Below are positions 1-11,710 of a DNA stretch of 64,000 nt, piece by piece. The stretch is from Henckelia pumila (Eukaryota > Streptophyta > Magnoliopsida > Lamiales > Gesneriaceae), in contig NC_133123.1 in NCBI RefSeq assembly GCF_033568475.1, positions 151,481,753-151,545,752 on the forward strand, read 5' to 3'. A model generated the notes under the pieces. The model saw only the letters and a list, made by a program, of their open reading frames with translations. It was not told the origin of the DNA and did not search any database. Position numbers and translations under genes: made by a program. The stretch's first letter is position 1. Every line of letters starts with the position of its first letter.

Positions 1-248
1 GACACAAGGATTTAAATACACAGGCAAAAATATCTTAACGAATAGAAAACTATGATAGAAATTCAGAGTTCTAATAGAATTCATAAACTAATTCTAAAGC
101 CAAGAACTACTGGTTCTAACAAATACGTTCAAAAATAAGCACCACAAGTAAGTCACGTAAGAACAAGTAGTCACACACATACGCAACCATTTTGTTAGTG
201 TCTAAACTCGAGTGTCCTAGACTCTAATTCGAGCATATCCCAGTATAT

Positions 249-260
249 GCTCTGATACCA
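249..260 (-). other. Primer binding site, initiator tRNA-Met type
   Basis: The minus strand reads TGGTATCAGAGC, complementary to the 3' end of plant initiator tRNA-Met, two bases inside the LTR end. This fixes the orientation of the left-edge element. Confidence 0.8.
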
Positions 261-965
261 AATGAAAGGGCCCGTGTCCTGATTTAATATTTAATGATCA
301 AACAACCAGGATTAATTAATGTAAACAGCAAAAACGAGTTAAAAATTTGCGTTTGGGCCTACAGAAATTTCGGCATGACCTATTCGTAAATAGGACATCC
401 CAAAAACTTGTACAACACAACCAACAATATATACTCGAAAATAGAGTCACAACTCCAATTTACACACCTATAGCCGCACTGGCCAGGACTAAACACATGC
501 AGGGCCGGCAAGGCTCGATCATACAAATAACAATTCAAAACAAAGTCCAAAACTATTTATACAGATACACAGGGCATCACCCCGGCAAATATAAAACTCG
601 CTAAAATGATATATATACATATATATCTGGGAACTCAACTCCACGCTCGCCTCACTGGGTACCACTAGATGACGCTCCACCAGATGCGTCAAATCCCCCT
701 GGATAACCTGCTATGGAATCACAAACAACCACAGCATAAAAAGAAAACAGGGGTCGGACCCCAGTACGACGAACTATAAAAATTACGACAAATATAACTG
801 ACATGAATAAAATCAAGTACAATGCAATGAAATGCAATGTAATGCGTGACAGGTATCAATGAAATAGGAATACCAAAAGGAGTCCAAATAATCGTATCAC
901 AATAAACTCAGTGGCCACCCGTGCCAGGAACGCAGCAGACCTCGAATCATCACTGCTAATCCATA

Positions 966-1090
966 CACGTAGCATCGGAGGGTGACAGGAGCGACCCGTC
1001 CAGCCTCATGCTGTCATCAGGAGTGTCGTACGTAGCATCAGAGGGCGACAGGAGCTACCTGTCCGTGCCTCATACTATCTCAGGAGTGCA
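966..1090. repeat. 64-base imperfect tandem duplication inside LTR
   Basis: Two successive units begin with ACGTAGCATC (966 and 1030) and end near CAGGAGTG. They differ at several bases. The unit has no coding sense that I can see. Confidence 0.75.
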
Positions 1091-1841
1091 CTAAAATAAT
1101 GTCACTCGCTCCATGATGACTCAATACATCTCAAGAGATCAATATCAATAGTAATCAAAGGAGTCAAGGCTCAACGTGCTATGTAAATTTATAAATTAGT
1201 GAATGCAATCATATAATCCACGTAAGCACATAAAACACATTATCACTCATTACAAAATATTTAATATCATTACATGTCATTATAGATGTCGTAATATAAA
1301 CAGCTCATACGTACCTCAACCGACACTTAATTACCACAGAAATATCTCAAGTATTTCTCGGATATTCCAATCCCAAATTTTCAGAATCTGTAATTCCAGA
1401 AAAATTGCTCATAAATCCTAAAATTTATATTTAATATTAAAACATCCTATCAATAACCAAATATCGAATTTACGACTCTAAAAGTCGAAATACCAAAAAT
1501 ATCATAATCTGAATTTTTCCAGAAAATTCCCAAAAATTCTGAAATTTATATATATATTAATTCTAGCACATCTAGAAATCCAAACAGTGATTTAAATAGC
1601 TCTAAACTTCAAAAATCCCAATTTAAATAATCTGGAAATTCGAAATAATGCCCCAATAATTTCTGAAAAATAGTCAATACCTCCAATCGAGTCCGGTATA
1701 ATACCTACAACCAATAATAAATCAAATATCAATTATCGGATGTCAATTGAATCGAAATACCCAAAATTCAAAACCCTAAATTCAACATTATACCTCAAAG
1801 CTTGGAATTAAAGGGTTAAACAACTAACACAACCCCTAAAC

Positions 1842-1902
1842 TCCGGCGACGATCGGCGGCGGCGAACGGCGGCGGACGGCGGCAGCGAACGGCGGCAGCT
1901 GT
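1842..1902. repeat. GGC-rich imperfect triplet repeat
   Basis: A run of GGCGGC and GAACGGCGG units stands out sharply from the AT-rich surroundings. It lies inside the left-edge LTR. Confidence 0.7.
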
Positions 1903-2364
1903 GCGACGGGTTTTTCAGAAACTTCACTAAAAATATGAAATATGGGTACCAAAAGATAGCTCTCGTCGCGAGGATTCCGGAACTATATTTACTTTTGAAA
2001 TCCGGCCAAAAACGAAGGAGATACGGAGATTTGAAGCGATAGGAAGATTTTGAAATTGAAAAGAAACGGAAAAGAACAGACGGGCGAAGGCGGTGGAAAA
2101 ACAAATGGAGGAGAAAGATTATGCGTTATATATATTATGTATTAGTTTAATGTGTGTCTTATTTTATTCATTCGGGGTTCAAACTGGACCCGGTTCGAGT
2201 TATTTCAACTCCTGTGTGCTCTATAAATAACATATTCATTTAATATCGTCTATAAACCGATATTTAAAAATCAATATTTTTAACACACAAATAAATTAAT
2301 AGAGTAAAATCGGGTCCTTACACAAACAGTCAACTCTCACATGAACTTAAACTTTCTATCCATG

Positions 2365-2840
2365 CCCCTGCAACTTTGTCCCCTCCTCCCATGGCTGCTG
2401 GGTGATTCTATGCTATATCGGATGAGATACACTTTTTTTGTATTTTTTATTAAGATGTTGACGCCAACATCTTGCTGAAAAAAATCATGTAGACCCGCCT
2501 ATACTTTTTTGTCATTTAGCATGATATTTTTGGTCATTTAGGGAGATGTTCGCGCAAACATCTTAAAAAAATTAGGGAGTATTTCACCCGGTGTAGCATA
2601 GAATCACCCGTGGCTGCTTATGCTTCCCTCCTCCCATGGCATATAGGAGAAATGGGTACTCTTCAATACATCGATCGAGCTGCGGTACTGTAATGATTCA
2701 ACGAGGCGAATTCAAAAGCATCAACATGAGAATGGAAACGATGCTTTTCGTGTTCGTGCCATTGATCACAAGAAACAGAACATTCTGTTTCGAACAATTA
2801 TCATGAAGCCAGCATTTGAAAGAGAATCTTGTAAGAATTT
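2365..2840 (+). pseudogene. NLR relic: start codon region joined to 3' end
   Basis: The sequence before 2391 (TTTGTC...CTCCC) and the ATGGCTGCT that follows copy the start region of the NLR genes (compare 7121-7140 and 53080-53095). After a MITE insertion the reading resumes as TATGCTTCC. From about 2648 the DNA matches the last 150 bases of NLR4, including the stretch encoding HENGND, and continues into NLR4-like 3' flanking DNA. Almost the whole CC, NB-ARC and LRR coding region is therefore missing. Stops occur in the remainder. It is closest to NLR4, not NLR1 or NLR2, judged by eye. Confidence 0.72.
2400..2610. mobile_element. hAT-like MITE, 211 bp
   Basis: The inverted ends are GGGTGATTCTATGCTA on the left and its complement on the right (one extra base at the outer right edge). 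The flanking 8-base duplication TGGCTGCT (2392-2399 and 2611-2618) is the length made by hAT transposases. There is no coding capacity, so it is non-autonomous. It sits inside the first codons of the NLR relic. Confidence 0.8.
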
Positions 2841-3127
2841 GCCTTTGTTCCGAAGAAAGATTTTGTTTTGACAATCATTCGAAGCAAATAAGTGGGATGA
2901 TGGTCATAAATAATTAGTCGATCATACTGCTTTTGATTCTCCTTTAATGATATCAAACTCAAATTGTAATAAATAAATGAATAAAAAAAGATTGAGATCA
3001 ACTTCAGAAAGACTGGTTAATATCTACAGGTGAAATGTGAAGTACAACCAAACTTGTGCGTCTTAAAAGAATTACATATACACAATTTACCACATCAATG
3101 ACTATGATCTGTCGGCTTCGCCATCTT

Positions 3128-5621
3128 CTACCATCGATTTTCCATGCTGTCGACGGTAGAGATTTCAGGCCCCATGGAATTATCTCGGTCTATACCCTCG
3201 TCCCAAGCCGCCTTCCTTCGGTCTCTTCTTGAATTTGTCGAGTTTGTGCTGACAAAACTCGAGCCGACTGCATAAGTTGATTGCATCACGGGCTTTTTCT
3301 GCACTTTTGCTCGGAAGTTGTTCTTTGATGGATGAATACCGCTGCAGAACACCTCCAAGAAGTTGTGAACGATCCCTCTGTTGTAAGGATTTGGGCGTCC
3401 ATTGTAACGATATCTAAAATTCTCATAAGTTGACTGCAGTAACAGCATAAGATATTTTCAGGTTAAAGATTTCATTCATTTGTCATGATATTGAGCTTAT
3501 AAGTGAGGAACCTTAAATTACAGAGAAATTTGAATACCAGCATGTTACCTGGTTTGTACTGATGAGGTAGAGATGGAATACAGATAGGCCACCAACGAAC
3601 CAAAGCCCTAGAAATGTATAGATGATAAGCGCGATGGAGGCTGGAGTTTTGGCTGCTGCTTTAATGAATGAGGTCTTCTCGCTATCGATTATCTTTTTAA
3701 TATAAACCCAGCAAAACCCATGTATATACAAGCCAAGAAGTGTCGTTGAGAAGATGAACATGAAAAAGAACCGATAGTTTCTCTGCATCCACAACAAAGA
3801 ACCGTTCAAGAACATTCGCATGAAAAACAAGAAGATGCTGCTGCTGAAAAAGTCTCAACAACAAGATAAAAACAAGAATCAAACTGAAGAATAGAAAAGG
3901 ATGAAACATGATAGTGATGCAACACAGATATTTTAAAAATCGTATGGCAATCCAAATTCTATGTTTTGATAGTTGTGTCAGCTTAGCAGTCAGGTGGGAT
4001 AGAAAGCACAGTTGATACTATCCAACAGAAGTTATATGAGACTTAAACGGGTGTTTTAACTCAAAATGATACTTACTAATCCGATGCATTGTCCAACCCA
4101 GGGACAGTGATGATCAAATCGTTCCACACAGTTGTCACAAATCGAGCAATGTGAACAACGAGGAGGCCTATATAGCATACAAGTGTCACAGTATTTCACT
4201 TTCACGGTTACTCCATTAACGACCACATCTTTTGAACGAGGAAAACGTGGCAATTGATCAATCCCGAGTTCTGCACTAGCTTCATAACTTTCCGGTTCTG
4301 GAGGCTGAGAATTGCGAGGTATGATACCTGGATCTCTTCCAGAAGTCAATAGGAGAAGGACTAATACCTGCAGAAGCACAGACAATAGCCAAGTCAGAAA
4401 AACTGAGCTCTTCTCTTTATCCAAAGGGAACAGAATGCGGAAAAAATAAGTAAATTAGTTTCTTTATCAAAAGACAATTTAATATTGCAGTCATAAATGC
4501 AAGAAACAACTTAAATCCAACTAAATTTTATCCCTTAGGAATAACATATCAAGCAAGGGAATTGATTCCTACTTTTGGAAAGGAGGAAGCAGAAATTTGT
4601 TAAAATATCTATTATCTAAATTTCCGAATATAGATCAAGCAACCATAAAAATATTTAAACACATGACACCTGCTCGGCATACTGGTGTGCGAAAGAAATG
4701 AAAAAAATAGAATCAGAAGATAAACTTCAAGCCACAATCCAGCTACAAGTTAAACATCACTTAGCAAGACTTTCAATTTGTTCTCAAGTAAAGAACTGAG
4801 AAACCTCAACAAACTGAAGCATAAACCTCTGATGGAAACCGGACTTACATATACTGTGAAAACTACACATGCTACCATAACCGAGATTCCCCAATCGCCA
4901 GAAAAGTCGTCCATGAGTTTTCTGGCAACGAAGACATTGAAAACAGCAGCAGGAGCAACTATTAACAATATTGTTAGAAAAACTGATCTCCCATCTGGCC
5001 CGAAAATGAACCTTCCTCCAAAGCAAAATATCTGCACAAGAAAATGACCAACAGCCAATTTCAGTAAGAGTCGACTGAAACATGTTTCAATAGTACTTGA
5101 ATCGAGACACAAAGTGAAATGATGATTCCCAGCCAAGCAACACACCCCTTTTTTCTCCGAAATTTGCGTGTATATTAGTGGAAATATTATTCCATATAGA
5201 AAACAAGCAAAAGTTTCTTATATATCTTGCAAAATTGGAATTTCCCCCCTCCAAAAAACAAACGGAAGCTCCTAAAAACCAAGTAGACACATATACAACT
5301 TTATAAACATCGCAAACTATTCAAAAGTGAATGCAACAATCCCATACAACAACAATTCCAGAACAAAGGATCATCAAATAGAGCTAAAAAAATTAAACAA
5401 ATCCATGAAGATCACAAAGTTTATCTTTTTCTTGACTAGATCGAATTTTCCCTTGAATCCAAGAAAAACCCATTAATTCTTTGCCCATAAAAAACTGAAA
5501 AAAAACAGAGCAAGCCGTAGGAAATCACATTACTGCCTTCCCAAGCACGGTAACTCCTGATCAACTCCGCCGCACCCTCGGCAGCTCCAGGGTGGGGCTC
5601 CGCCGGCGCCACAACGTTCAT
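3128..5621 (-). CDS. DHHC-type protein S-acyltransferase (five exons)
   Basis: Exons on the minus strand are 5621-5529, 5031-4849, 4367-4077, 3782-3549 and 3433-3128. All introns are GT-AG and all junctions are in phase 0, giving about 368 residues. The product attaches palmitate to cysteines of membrane-bound proteins. The cysteine-rich domain [18 protein letters not shown] leads to the catalytic motif [10 protein letters not shown]. Four hydrophobic spans surround it: two before (around [10 protein letters not shown] and VMVACVVF) and two after ([12 protein letters not shown] and [10 protein letters not shown]). A TTxE-like motif appears as STYE at the start of exon 5. The order and length fit the plant PAT family whose Arabidopsis members keep GRFIFGPD near the N-terminus. 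The C-terminal tail is somewhat shorter than in Arabidopsis relatives. Location is probably Golgi, endosome or plasma membrane, by family. It bounds the NLR cluster on the left. Confidence 0.92.
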
Positions 5622-7129
5622 ATCTACTCCTGACGATTTTCTCCGCTTCTTTTTTCAGCAATTTAATTCCCTTCCCTGCGTCTCAAACACGAGATGAAGG
5701 GAATAGAAGTATGAAGAAAGAATCAAATGGAGAAAAGTCAACGAGAATAAGACATAGAAACAAATCGATATGTAAAGTTGAACATTTCGGGAAAAGACGG
5801 CTGTTTAGAGCGCGTTGTGTTTGTACTTGAGGTGTTGCAGTTGACTTTGACCTCTGCTTTCGTCAGCATCCCGTAACGGATTTCCGGCCACGTTACAATA
5901 TTTGTGAGTAATTCTATTTAAAATGTTGGCTATGCTGCTTGGAAACGAATATATGCTTGAAAATAAATATGTCAAAGTTATCGGTTTTTTTTAATGAGAA
6001 TTATTCAATTTTTATCCGTTACGTTTTCTTGATTTAAGATTTGATCCAATTTGGTTTTAATTTTGTATTTTTTCCATATTTTAAAATCAAGGTTTAGTCA
6101 TCTTTTTGTTATCGAAAATGTTGTCCTGTGTGACAATGCACAAAGAATGTCACATGTTGGAAAGATATAAATATAAAATCACACTCTTTATTTGTCTCGG
6201 AATGTAGGAGTTAATAAAATAAATGTGAATTTTATAAATCGTCAAAGCTCGATTTTTTCTATTAGCACTTGCTTGGATAATCTTGTCGTATATGATTTTA
6301 TCAAATACAATTTATTGAATGATGTGATTTGTTGACTATTACGTAAATTTATCTAAAGAATATAAGTATTTACATCACCCAATATTATGACTACGATCTG
6401 ATCATGAAAAAAAAGGATATAAATACATGGTTAATTGTGGTTATTATATGACAACTTCGAACTTTATTGACTCTATTACAATTTACATTCCCATTTCCAA
6501 TTTTTCTTCTCTCCCATAATAATCGTGCTCTTAATCAGTTATTATGCCATAATTTGTGTCATAATAATATATTTATTTTTTTTATTATTTAGATGGTTGA
6601 TAGATTCTACTTTATCACTTTCCTTGATAATTTTAAAAAAAATTGCGTTTCACAAGTTATTATGTTTTTGCATTCTTTAATAGTTTTTTGAAATTAAATA
6701 TTTATTATAAATAATTGATAGCTACATTCATCAATTACGAAAAAAAAAACTTATTTCAATCGAAAAAATAAATAAAGGATGAGACAAAGCATGTCTTATT
6801 AGACAATGAGCTACATATACATAATTCACATTCTTACTATCATAACAATTTTTTATAAATTTGTCGGAGACTAGAAAGATTGAAATGTTTGAAATAAGTG
6901 AACTTTCATGAGAAAGGACCTCCGATGAATCAGAAATTGCTTGAACCGCATTTGAAAGCCCGAATATACCCCCACATTAGTAATCTCAAAAAATATTTTT
7001 CCATGATAAATATTATAATATATAATTCTAACAGCTGATTCCACGTTAAATAATAAATAAATGATTAAATAAATTAATTAATTAAATAAAGATACAGAAA
7101 ACAGACACTCTCTCTGACTTTTGTCTCCC
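5622..7129. other. Intergenic spacer: PAT promoter side and NLR1 promoter side
   Basis: This AT-rich spacer lies between two divergently read genes (PAT on minus, NLR1 on plus). I see no ORF of note, no transposon ends and no RNA gene. The last part (7050-7120) is an AATTAATTAAATAAAG-type run that is also found ahead of NLR2 and NLR3, so it belongs to the duplicated NLR promoter. Confidence 0.6.
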
Positions 7130-9841
7130 ATGGCCGCTGTTTATGCCGCTCTTCTTTCAGCTGCTCGATCGCTACACCATATTTTGAACCTTAAACAGCG
7201 TATTAATGATCCTCTTCACAAAGAAATAATCCATTCCCTCATTGAAAAGGTTGATTTCATCCTCGCTTTCCTAGAAGATTATTCAGACAAGAATCATGGA
7301 AAGCTTGATTGTATTGGTGGGATCAGAGAAGCTGCATACGAATCTCAAAATTTCATAGATTCGTATCTGTGTTCGGTATCGAAAAGCGACTATGATCCGA
7401 GTTCTTCCAAGGCTAACTGCAATGCCGTGCCCTTGGATCAAGACCTGAACATGGCTCTGGAAAGGATTAGTTTTATCTGGGAAGATGCTGCTATGAAGAT
7501 CAAGAACAGCGATGCAGCGGAATATCTCCAACCCGTTGATTCGCATTCATCCCCATTCAAAATCACTGCCAAGAACATGCTTGTGGGATTCGAAGATGAC
7601 TTGAATTCAATCAAAGAAAGGTTATACGAAGATTCTTCTAAGCTTCAAATCATCCCAATTGTGGGGATGGGAGGAATCGGGAAGACCACTCTAGCCAGAA
7701 GAGCTTACGAGGATTCGCTCTTTGCTCACCACTTTGACATCTGTGCGTGGATTACAGTGTCTGCAGAGTATGAAAAAAGAGATATTCTTGCGGAGCTTCT
7801 TCAATCTTTCAAGAAATACACCGATGATTATGGTGATGAACAATCTGGTGAGAGTGAAGGCCAATTGGGGAAACGAGTGTACCAAAATCTCGTGGGTAGG
7901 CGGTATCTCCTTGTGATCGATGATATATGGAGTACCAAGGCTTGGGATGATTTGAAGATGATATTTCCTGACAATGGTAGCGGAAGTCGGATCTTGTTGA
8001 CTACGAGGTTGTTAGAAGTAGGCGTTTACGCAGGAACTTCAAGTACTCTGCTTCACCAAATGAGATTTTTGAGTGAAGATCAAAGTTGGGAACTACTTAA
8101 GAAAAAGATTTTTGGACATGAATCTTGTCCACTCCAATTGGTGGAAATTGGGCAAAAGATTGCAAGAAAATGTGGGGGACTTCCACTCATGATTATGGTG
8201 GTTGGAGGACTACTTCATTCTGCTGGCGACACGAAAAAAGATGTGTGGGAAAATGTTTTGGAAAACATAACCTCAACAGAACCCGAAATCTCGCAGCATT
8301 GCTCAAAGATACTGTGTTTGAGTTATGATCTGCTACCTCTTCGATTGAAGCCCTGTTTTCTCTACATTGCAGCTTTTCCAGAAGATTTTAAGATTGATGT
8401 TTCTAAGCTAATCAAATTATGGGTTGCAGAGGGATTTGTTAAACCAAGTGATGGGTCTAAATGCCTTGAGGATGTGGGGGATGAGTATTTGGATGATCTT
8501 GTGAATCGAAGTTTGATCCTGGCGACCAACAAAGAACTGTATGGGAAGCTCAAAAGTGTTGGAATTCATGATCTGTTGAGGGATGTTTGTATTACAAAAG
8601 CTGTAGAAGAAGGGTTTCTGTATGAAGTCTCGAAAGAACTAGGACTGCGAAAAAAAGATACAAAGAATCCAAATTGCCGTCTCAGTATTCATTACACACA
8701 CAGTCATCAGGAAAAACGAATACAAAATTCGAGAGTACGTGCAGTTCTAGTTTTCACTGATAGATTCGTGGACACTAGATTATTTGTGTTTTGTAGACGC
8801 CTTATTATCTTGGATGCACCGGATGTAGTTTGGCTGAGTTTCTTAGATGTATTACCAAGACTCGTCAATTTAAGGTACATTGCCTTTGCCTTGAATGACA
8901 AATCATCCCCCAATGGTTTTCCTATCTCAATGTCCAAACTTCCCAATCTCGAGACTATAATTGCTAACGAAATTTATATCGGATGGAGTAGTTTATCGCC
9001 GGTGCCCTATGAAATCTGGGGCATGCCGCAGTTGAGGCATTTGATCATGGGCAAGCATTTTCGTTTATCATATCCCTCTAACATAGGAATGAGTGGTGAA
9101 AGTGATCTACGAACACTTGAGACAGTGGTTGATTTCAGTTTCACCGAAGATGTCGTAAAAGTACTACTTGTGAATCTCAGCAAATTGAGGGTGAAGTATG
9201 ATATGAAGCACCATCATAATTGGGATGATTTTAAGCTGGAAAATCTTTTCCATTTGCAAAATCTCAAAGAATTGCATGTATCAGTGAACAAGTTACCGAA
9301 GAGCAACCCCTCCATAACATGGAACCATGCATTCCCAATCAGTTTGAAGATGCTAACTCTACGAGGAGTTCCTTTTCTTTGGGAAAACATGACCATAATC
9401 GGGTCACTCCCCAATCTTGAAGTGCTCCAGATGACCAAAATCGCAGGCACCGGACGTTCCAAATGGACACCTGTGGAAGGCCAATTTCTTTGTCTCAAGC
9501 ACTTTCATTCTTCCTTAGATCGTCTGGTGAGTTGGGAAGCGGAGAAAGAGCACTTCCCAAGCCTTGAAAGCTTGATCCTTTGGGAAGTATATTCTATCGA
9601 CGAGATCCCCAGTGGGATAGGAGAGATAGATTCACTTCAACGCATTGAATTGTTCAGCGGTAAGGAATCATTAGTCGATTCAGCAAGGCGAATTCAGGAG
9701 CAGCAACATGAAAATGGAAACGACGATTTTCAAGTTCTTGTTCATCATTCTAAAGATTTCAAGTTTGAAGGTTCAAGTGAACTCGGCTTTTACAAGCTTA
9801 TGGGCTGGGAAAATCAAATTTCACTTTTAGCACTGCATTAG
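7130..9841 (+). CDS. CC-NB-ARC-LRR resistance protein (NLR1)
   Basis: A single uninterrupted exon of 903 residues. I place the start at the ATG at 7130, in the context TCCCATGGCC that all copies share; the frame is open a few codons upstream but without an ATG. An Rx-type coiled-coil domain covers roughly residues 1-130 and has a degenerate EDVID-like stretch, SQNFIDSYL. The NB-ARC domain contains the P-loop GMGGIGKTTLA (about 178-188), kinase-2 YLLVIDDIW, RNBS-B SRILLTTR, GLPL as CGGLPLM and an MHD-position motif IHDLL (about 478). The rest is irregular LRRs (for example LPRLVNLRYIAF and LPNLETII). The family are intracellular immune receptors switched by ADP/ATP exchange; the nearest named group is the R1 late-blight homologs. 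The pathogen recognised is unknown. It is about nine-tenths identical to NLR2 by eye. Confidence 0.93.
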   Translation: MAAVYAALLSAARSLHHILNLKQRINDPLHKEIIHSLIEKVDFILAFLEDYSDKNHGKLDCIGGIREAAYESQNFIDSYLCSVSKSDYDPSSSKANCNAVPLDQDLNMALERISFIWEDAAMKIKNSDAAEYLQPVDSHSSPFKITAKNMLVGFEDDLNSIKERLYEDSSKLQIIPIVGMGGIGKTTLARRAYEDSLFAHHFDICAWITVSAEYEKRDILAELLQSFKKYTDDYGDEQSGESEGQLGKRVYQNLVGRRYLLVIDDIWSTKAWDDLKMIFPDNGSGSRILLTTRLLEVGVYAGTSSTLLHQMRFLSEDQSWELLKKKIFGHESCPLQLVEIGQKIARKCGGLPLMIMVVGGLLHSAGDTKKDVWENVLENITSTEPEISQHCSKILCLSYDLLPLRLKPCFLYIAAFPEDFKIDVSKLIKLWVAEGFVKPSDGSKCLEDVGDEYLDDLVNRSLILATNKELYGKLKSVGIHDLLRDVCITKAVEEGFLYEVSKELGLRKKDTKNPNCRLSIHYTHSHQEKRIQNSRVRAVLVFTDRFVDTRLFVFCRRLIILDAPDVVWLSFLDVLPRLVNLRYIAFALNDKSSPNGFPISMSKLPNLETIIANEIYIGWSSLSPVPYEIWGMPQLRHLIMGKHFRLSYPSNIGMSGESDLRTLETVVDFSFTEDVVKVLLVNLSKLRVKYDMKHHHNWDDFKLENLFHLQNLKELHVSVNKLPKSNPSITWNHAFPISLKMLTLRGVPFLWENMTIIGSLPNLEVLQMTKIAGTGRSKWTPVEGQFLCLKHFHSSLDRLVSWEAEKEHFPSLESLILWEVYSIDEIPSGIGEIDSLQRIELFSGKESLVDSARRIQEQQHENGNDDFQVLVHHSKDFKFEGSSELGFYKLMGWENQISLLALH

Positions 9842-9904
9842 CAACAAACTCAAATGTATTTCAAGTTCTTAATTCTTAGACTTTCAAAGCAAAAACTTTT
9901 GGAT

Positions 9905-10147
9905 ACTCCATGCGCTTCAAAGGAATGACACCGAGCAGAAACATATTGGATAGAGAAATACTGAAGTTTTGCTGATCATGAATTTGAAACATTTCCCAAG
10001 AGTAAGAACTCAAGAGCATCATATATGTCTAAAAAGCTTTGGTTATTGGAAACAAATACAGCAAGGGGTATCTGTAGGAGGCAGATTCTCCAATCCTTCA
10101 TACTCAATCTTGACAAAGGGCACAACAGTAACAAATGCCCATGTTTT
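9905..10147 (-). pseudogene. Fragment of plastid LPAT gene (exon 5)
   Basis: On the minus strand this matches the middle of LPAT exon 5 (about 57345-57590), with small deletions and insertions that destroy the frame; for example a few bases are lost after AGAAACAT and several are added near 9975. The other exons are absent. It starts 64 bases after the NLR1 stop codon, in the same convergent orientation that the intact LPAT has relative to NLR4. This suggests that NLR1 was copied together with part of its neighbour, or that unequal exchange cut through the LPAT gene. Confidence 0.85.
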
Positions 10148-10189
10148 AATATGCAATTCATGTAGAAAGTTTTTAATCATTTATAGAGG

Positions 10190-10230
10190 GAATTTTTGTT
10201 TTTGTTTTTGTTTTTGTTTTTTTGTTTTTG
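10190..10230. repeat. (TTTTTG)n microsatellite
   Basis: About six units of TTTTTG or TTTTTTG follow the LPAT fragment. A simple repeat only. Confidence 0.8.
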
Positions 10231-11710
10231 AAAAATCTTGAAGCATCAGCCTAATATTTAATATTATATGTTTATAATTGAAATTTTTTTCTTCATGCAT
10301 GTATTTCTAAATAGTATTTTTTTTATAAACAATAAAACAATTTTTTGGGACAAATTTTGAACGCGAATAAAATTATCGTGATATTCTCTTACTATCTGAC
10401 GTGATCCCAAATATTCGAGTCTAGACAAAATGGGTTTCGGATTCTTATCGAGACGAGAATTGAGTAGAGGGATTACGGAACGGATCCCTACCCAATCCCA
10501 CCCCTATATAATACTAAAAAAACAATTTTCCGTCTACGTTTGATTAAAAAGATAGCCACTTTATCAATTTTAATAATTATTTTATTTGTTTATGACGATT
10601 GACGAACACTCATTTTCTACACTAGTAAAAAAAACATGTGTGTCGCACGTGAGTACACATAATCAATTTATAATTTGTCAGTCATATTTTAGAATTTATT
10701 TGTTGAAATTAAAATCTATATTCTTAATATATATCATAATATTTTAGTTTGATTGAAAATGAGTTAAAAATTCTTACAAATATAAATGTTACCTAAATTT
10801 CATGAATTTAGTCCTTAATATGTATGATGATGTCTTCTATCCGTAAATTTTTTTAAACACACTTTTTATGTTGTAAATATGGATTATTTGAAATAGTTAT
10901 TTTCTAGAATTCAAAAATCATGTGCATTTTTTTAAGCAACACAAAAAATTTAACTTTAATTTTTAATTTTATTATTAATTGTGCATCTCAGATTTCCTCA
11001 TAATTTTGTCTATTAATTTTAGCAATTAAAAAACTAAACACGTCAATTTTAAGACTAATTATTATTTCATTATCACTTATACATTTTCATAAATTGCATA
11101 CCATGAATTTCCTTGAAAACAAATTAAATGAAATCATCGTGTCAATTAATGATGGAAAAATAAATAAATACATTTTTTTTTAGCTTGGGAGCCTAATTAT
11201 AACAGTAACTTATGGCTTTGACCCACCTTCTTCAAAAAATATCAGAAGACAATTTTTCAAAGTAAAAAACGTCCATGACAACCATAAAATAATTATGGAT
11301 CGGATTTAATGAAAGAATAATTACGGGAGAAGTAAATATTATAAATAAATTGTATATAGGGGAGAAATATATTCAATTAATGGTGTGTAGTTATGAGATT
11401 TTTAATAGATACCATTAATTAATCACTCAATTCATTATAATTTAAATAAAAAACATAGAAATAATTATCCTAAATTTGGTTTTTATTGATAATTGGTTTT
11501 AATATTAAAATATAATTTTTTTCTAAATCTGATTTATGTTTATTTTTATTATTATTTAAAATAGCATTTTTTTTTATTGTTTTTAGCATTTAATAATTTT
11601 AAAATATCATTGTAGGTATAATTCATTAGTTTTAATATAATGGACAACCATCATGAGTACCTATATGGACAACAGTTGACGTGATAATCACTGATTAGAT
11701 GTATAAGGTG
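10231..11710. other. Intergenic AT-rich spacer with a possible Helitron 3' end
   Basis: No gene is visible. At 10622-10658 the minus strand ends in CTAGT after a run of T and an imperfect hairpin around GTGTGTCGCACGTG, which resembles the 3' end of plant Helitrons. I could not find its partner 5' end. From about 11515 the sequence matches 46570-46815, the upstream block of the NLR3 pseudogene. Confidence 0.45.

Larger units (their letters stand above)
1..2322 (-). mobile_element. Ty3/gypsy-like LTR retrotransposon, 5' end only
   Basis: The element runs off the left edge of the window. Reading the minus strand, an LTR (263-2322) opens with TGTAAGGACCCG and closes with GGGCCCTTTCA. After two bases comes a primer site matching the 3' end of initiator tRNA-Met (249-260), then untranslated leader down to position 1. 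No coding part lies inside the window. The primer site and its spacing match the two complete gypsy elements further on, so I infer the same chromovirus-type group, although the LTR itself is not the same sequence. The target duplication cannot be checked because the other end is missing. Confidence 0.72.
263..2322 (-). repeat. LTR of the left-edge gypsy element
   Basis: It is about 2.06 kb with TG...CA ends on the minus strand. It holds a 64-base imperfect tandem duplication (about 966-1090) and a GGC-rich stretch (about 1842-1902). A TATA-like run on the minus strand near 2120-2135 could be the promoter core. The short ORFs inside it have no recognisable product. Confidence 0.7.

Noticed and set aside
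4778-5047. Plus-strand 89-codon ORF
   Set aside because: Antisense to exon 2 of the palmitoyltransferase gene, whose splice sites and domain are convincing.
7121-7129. Upstream extension of NLR1 (and the equivalent at 23321 for NLR2)
   Set aside because: The extra codons begin with TTG, not ATG. The shared ATGGCC start three codons later is the better choice.
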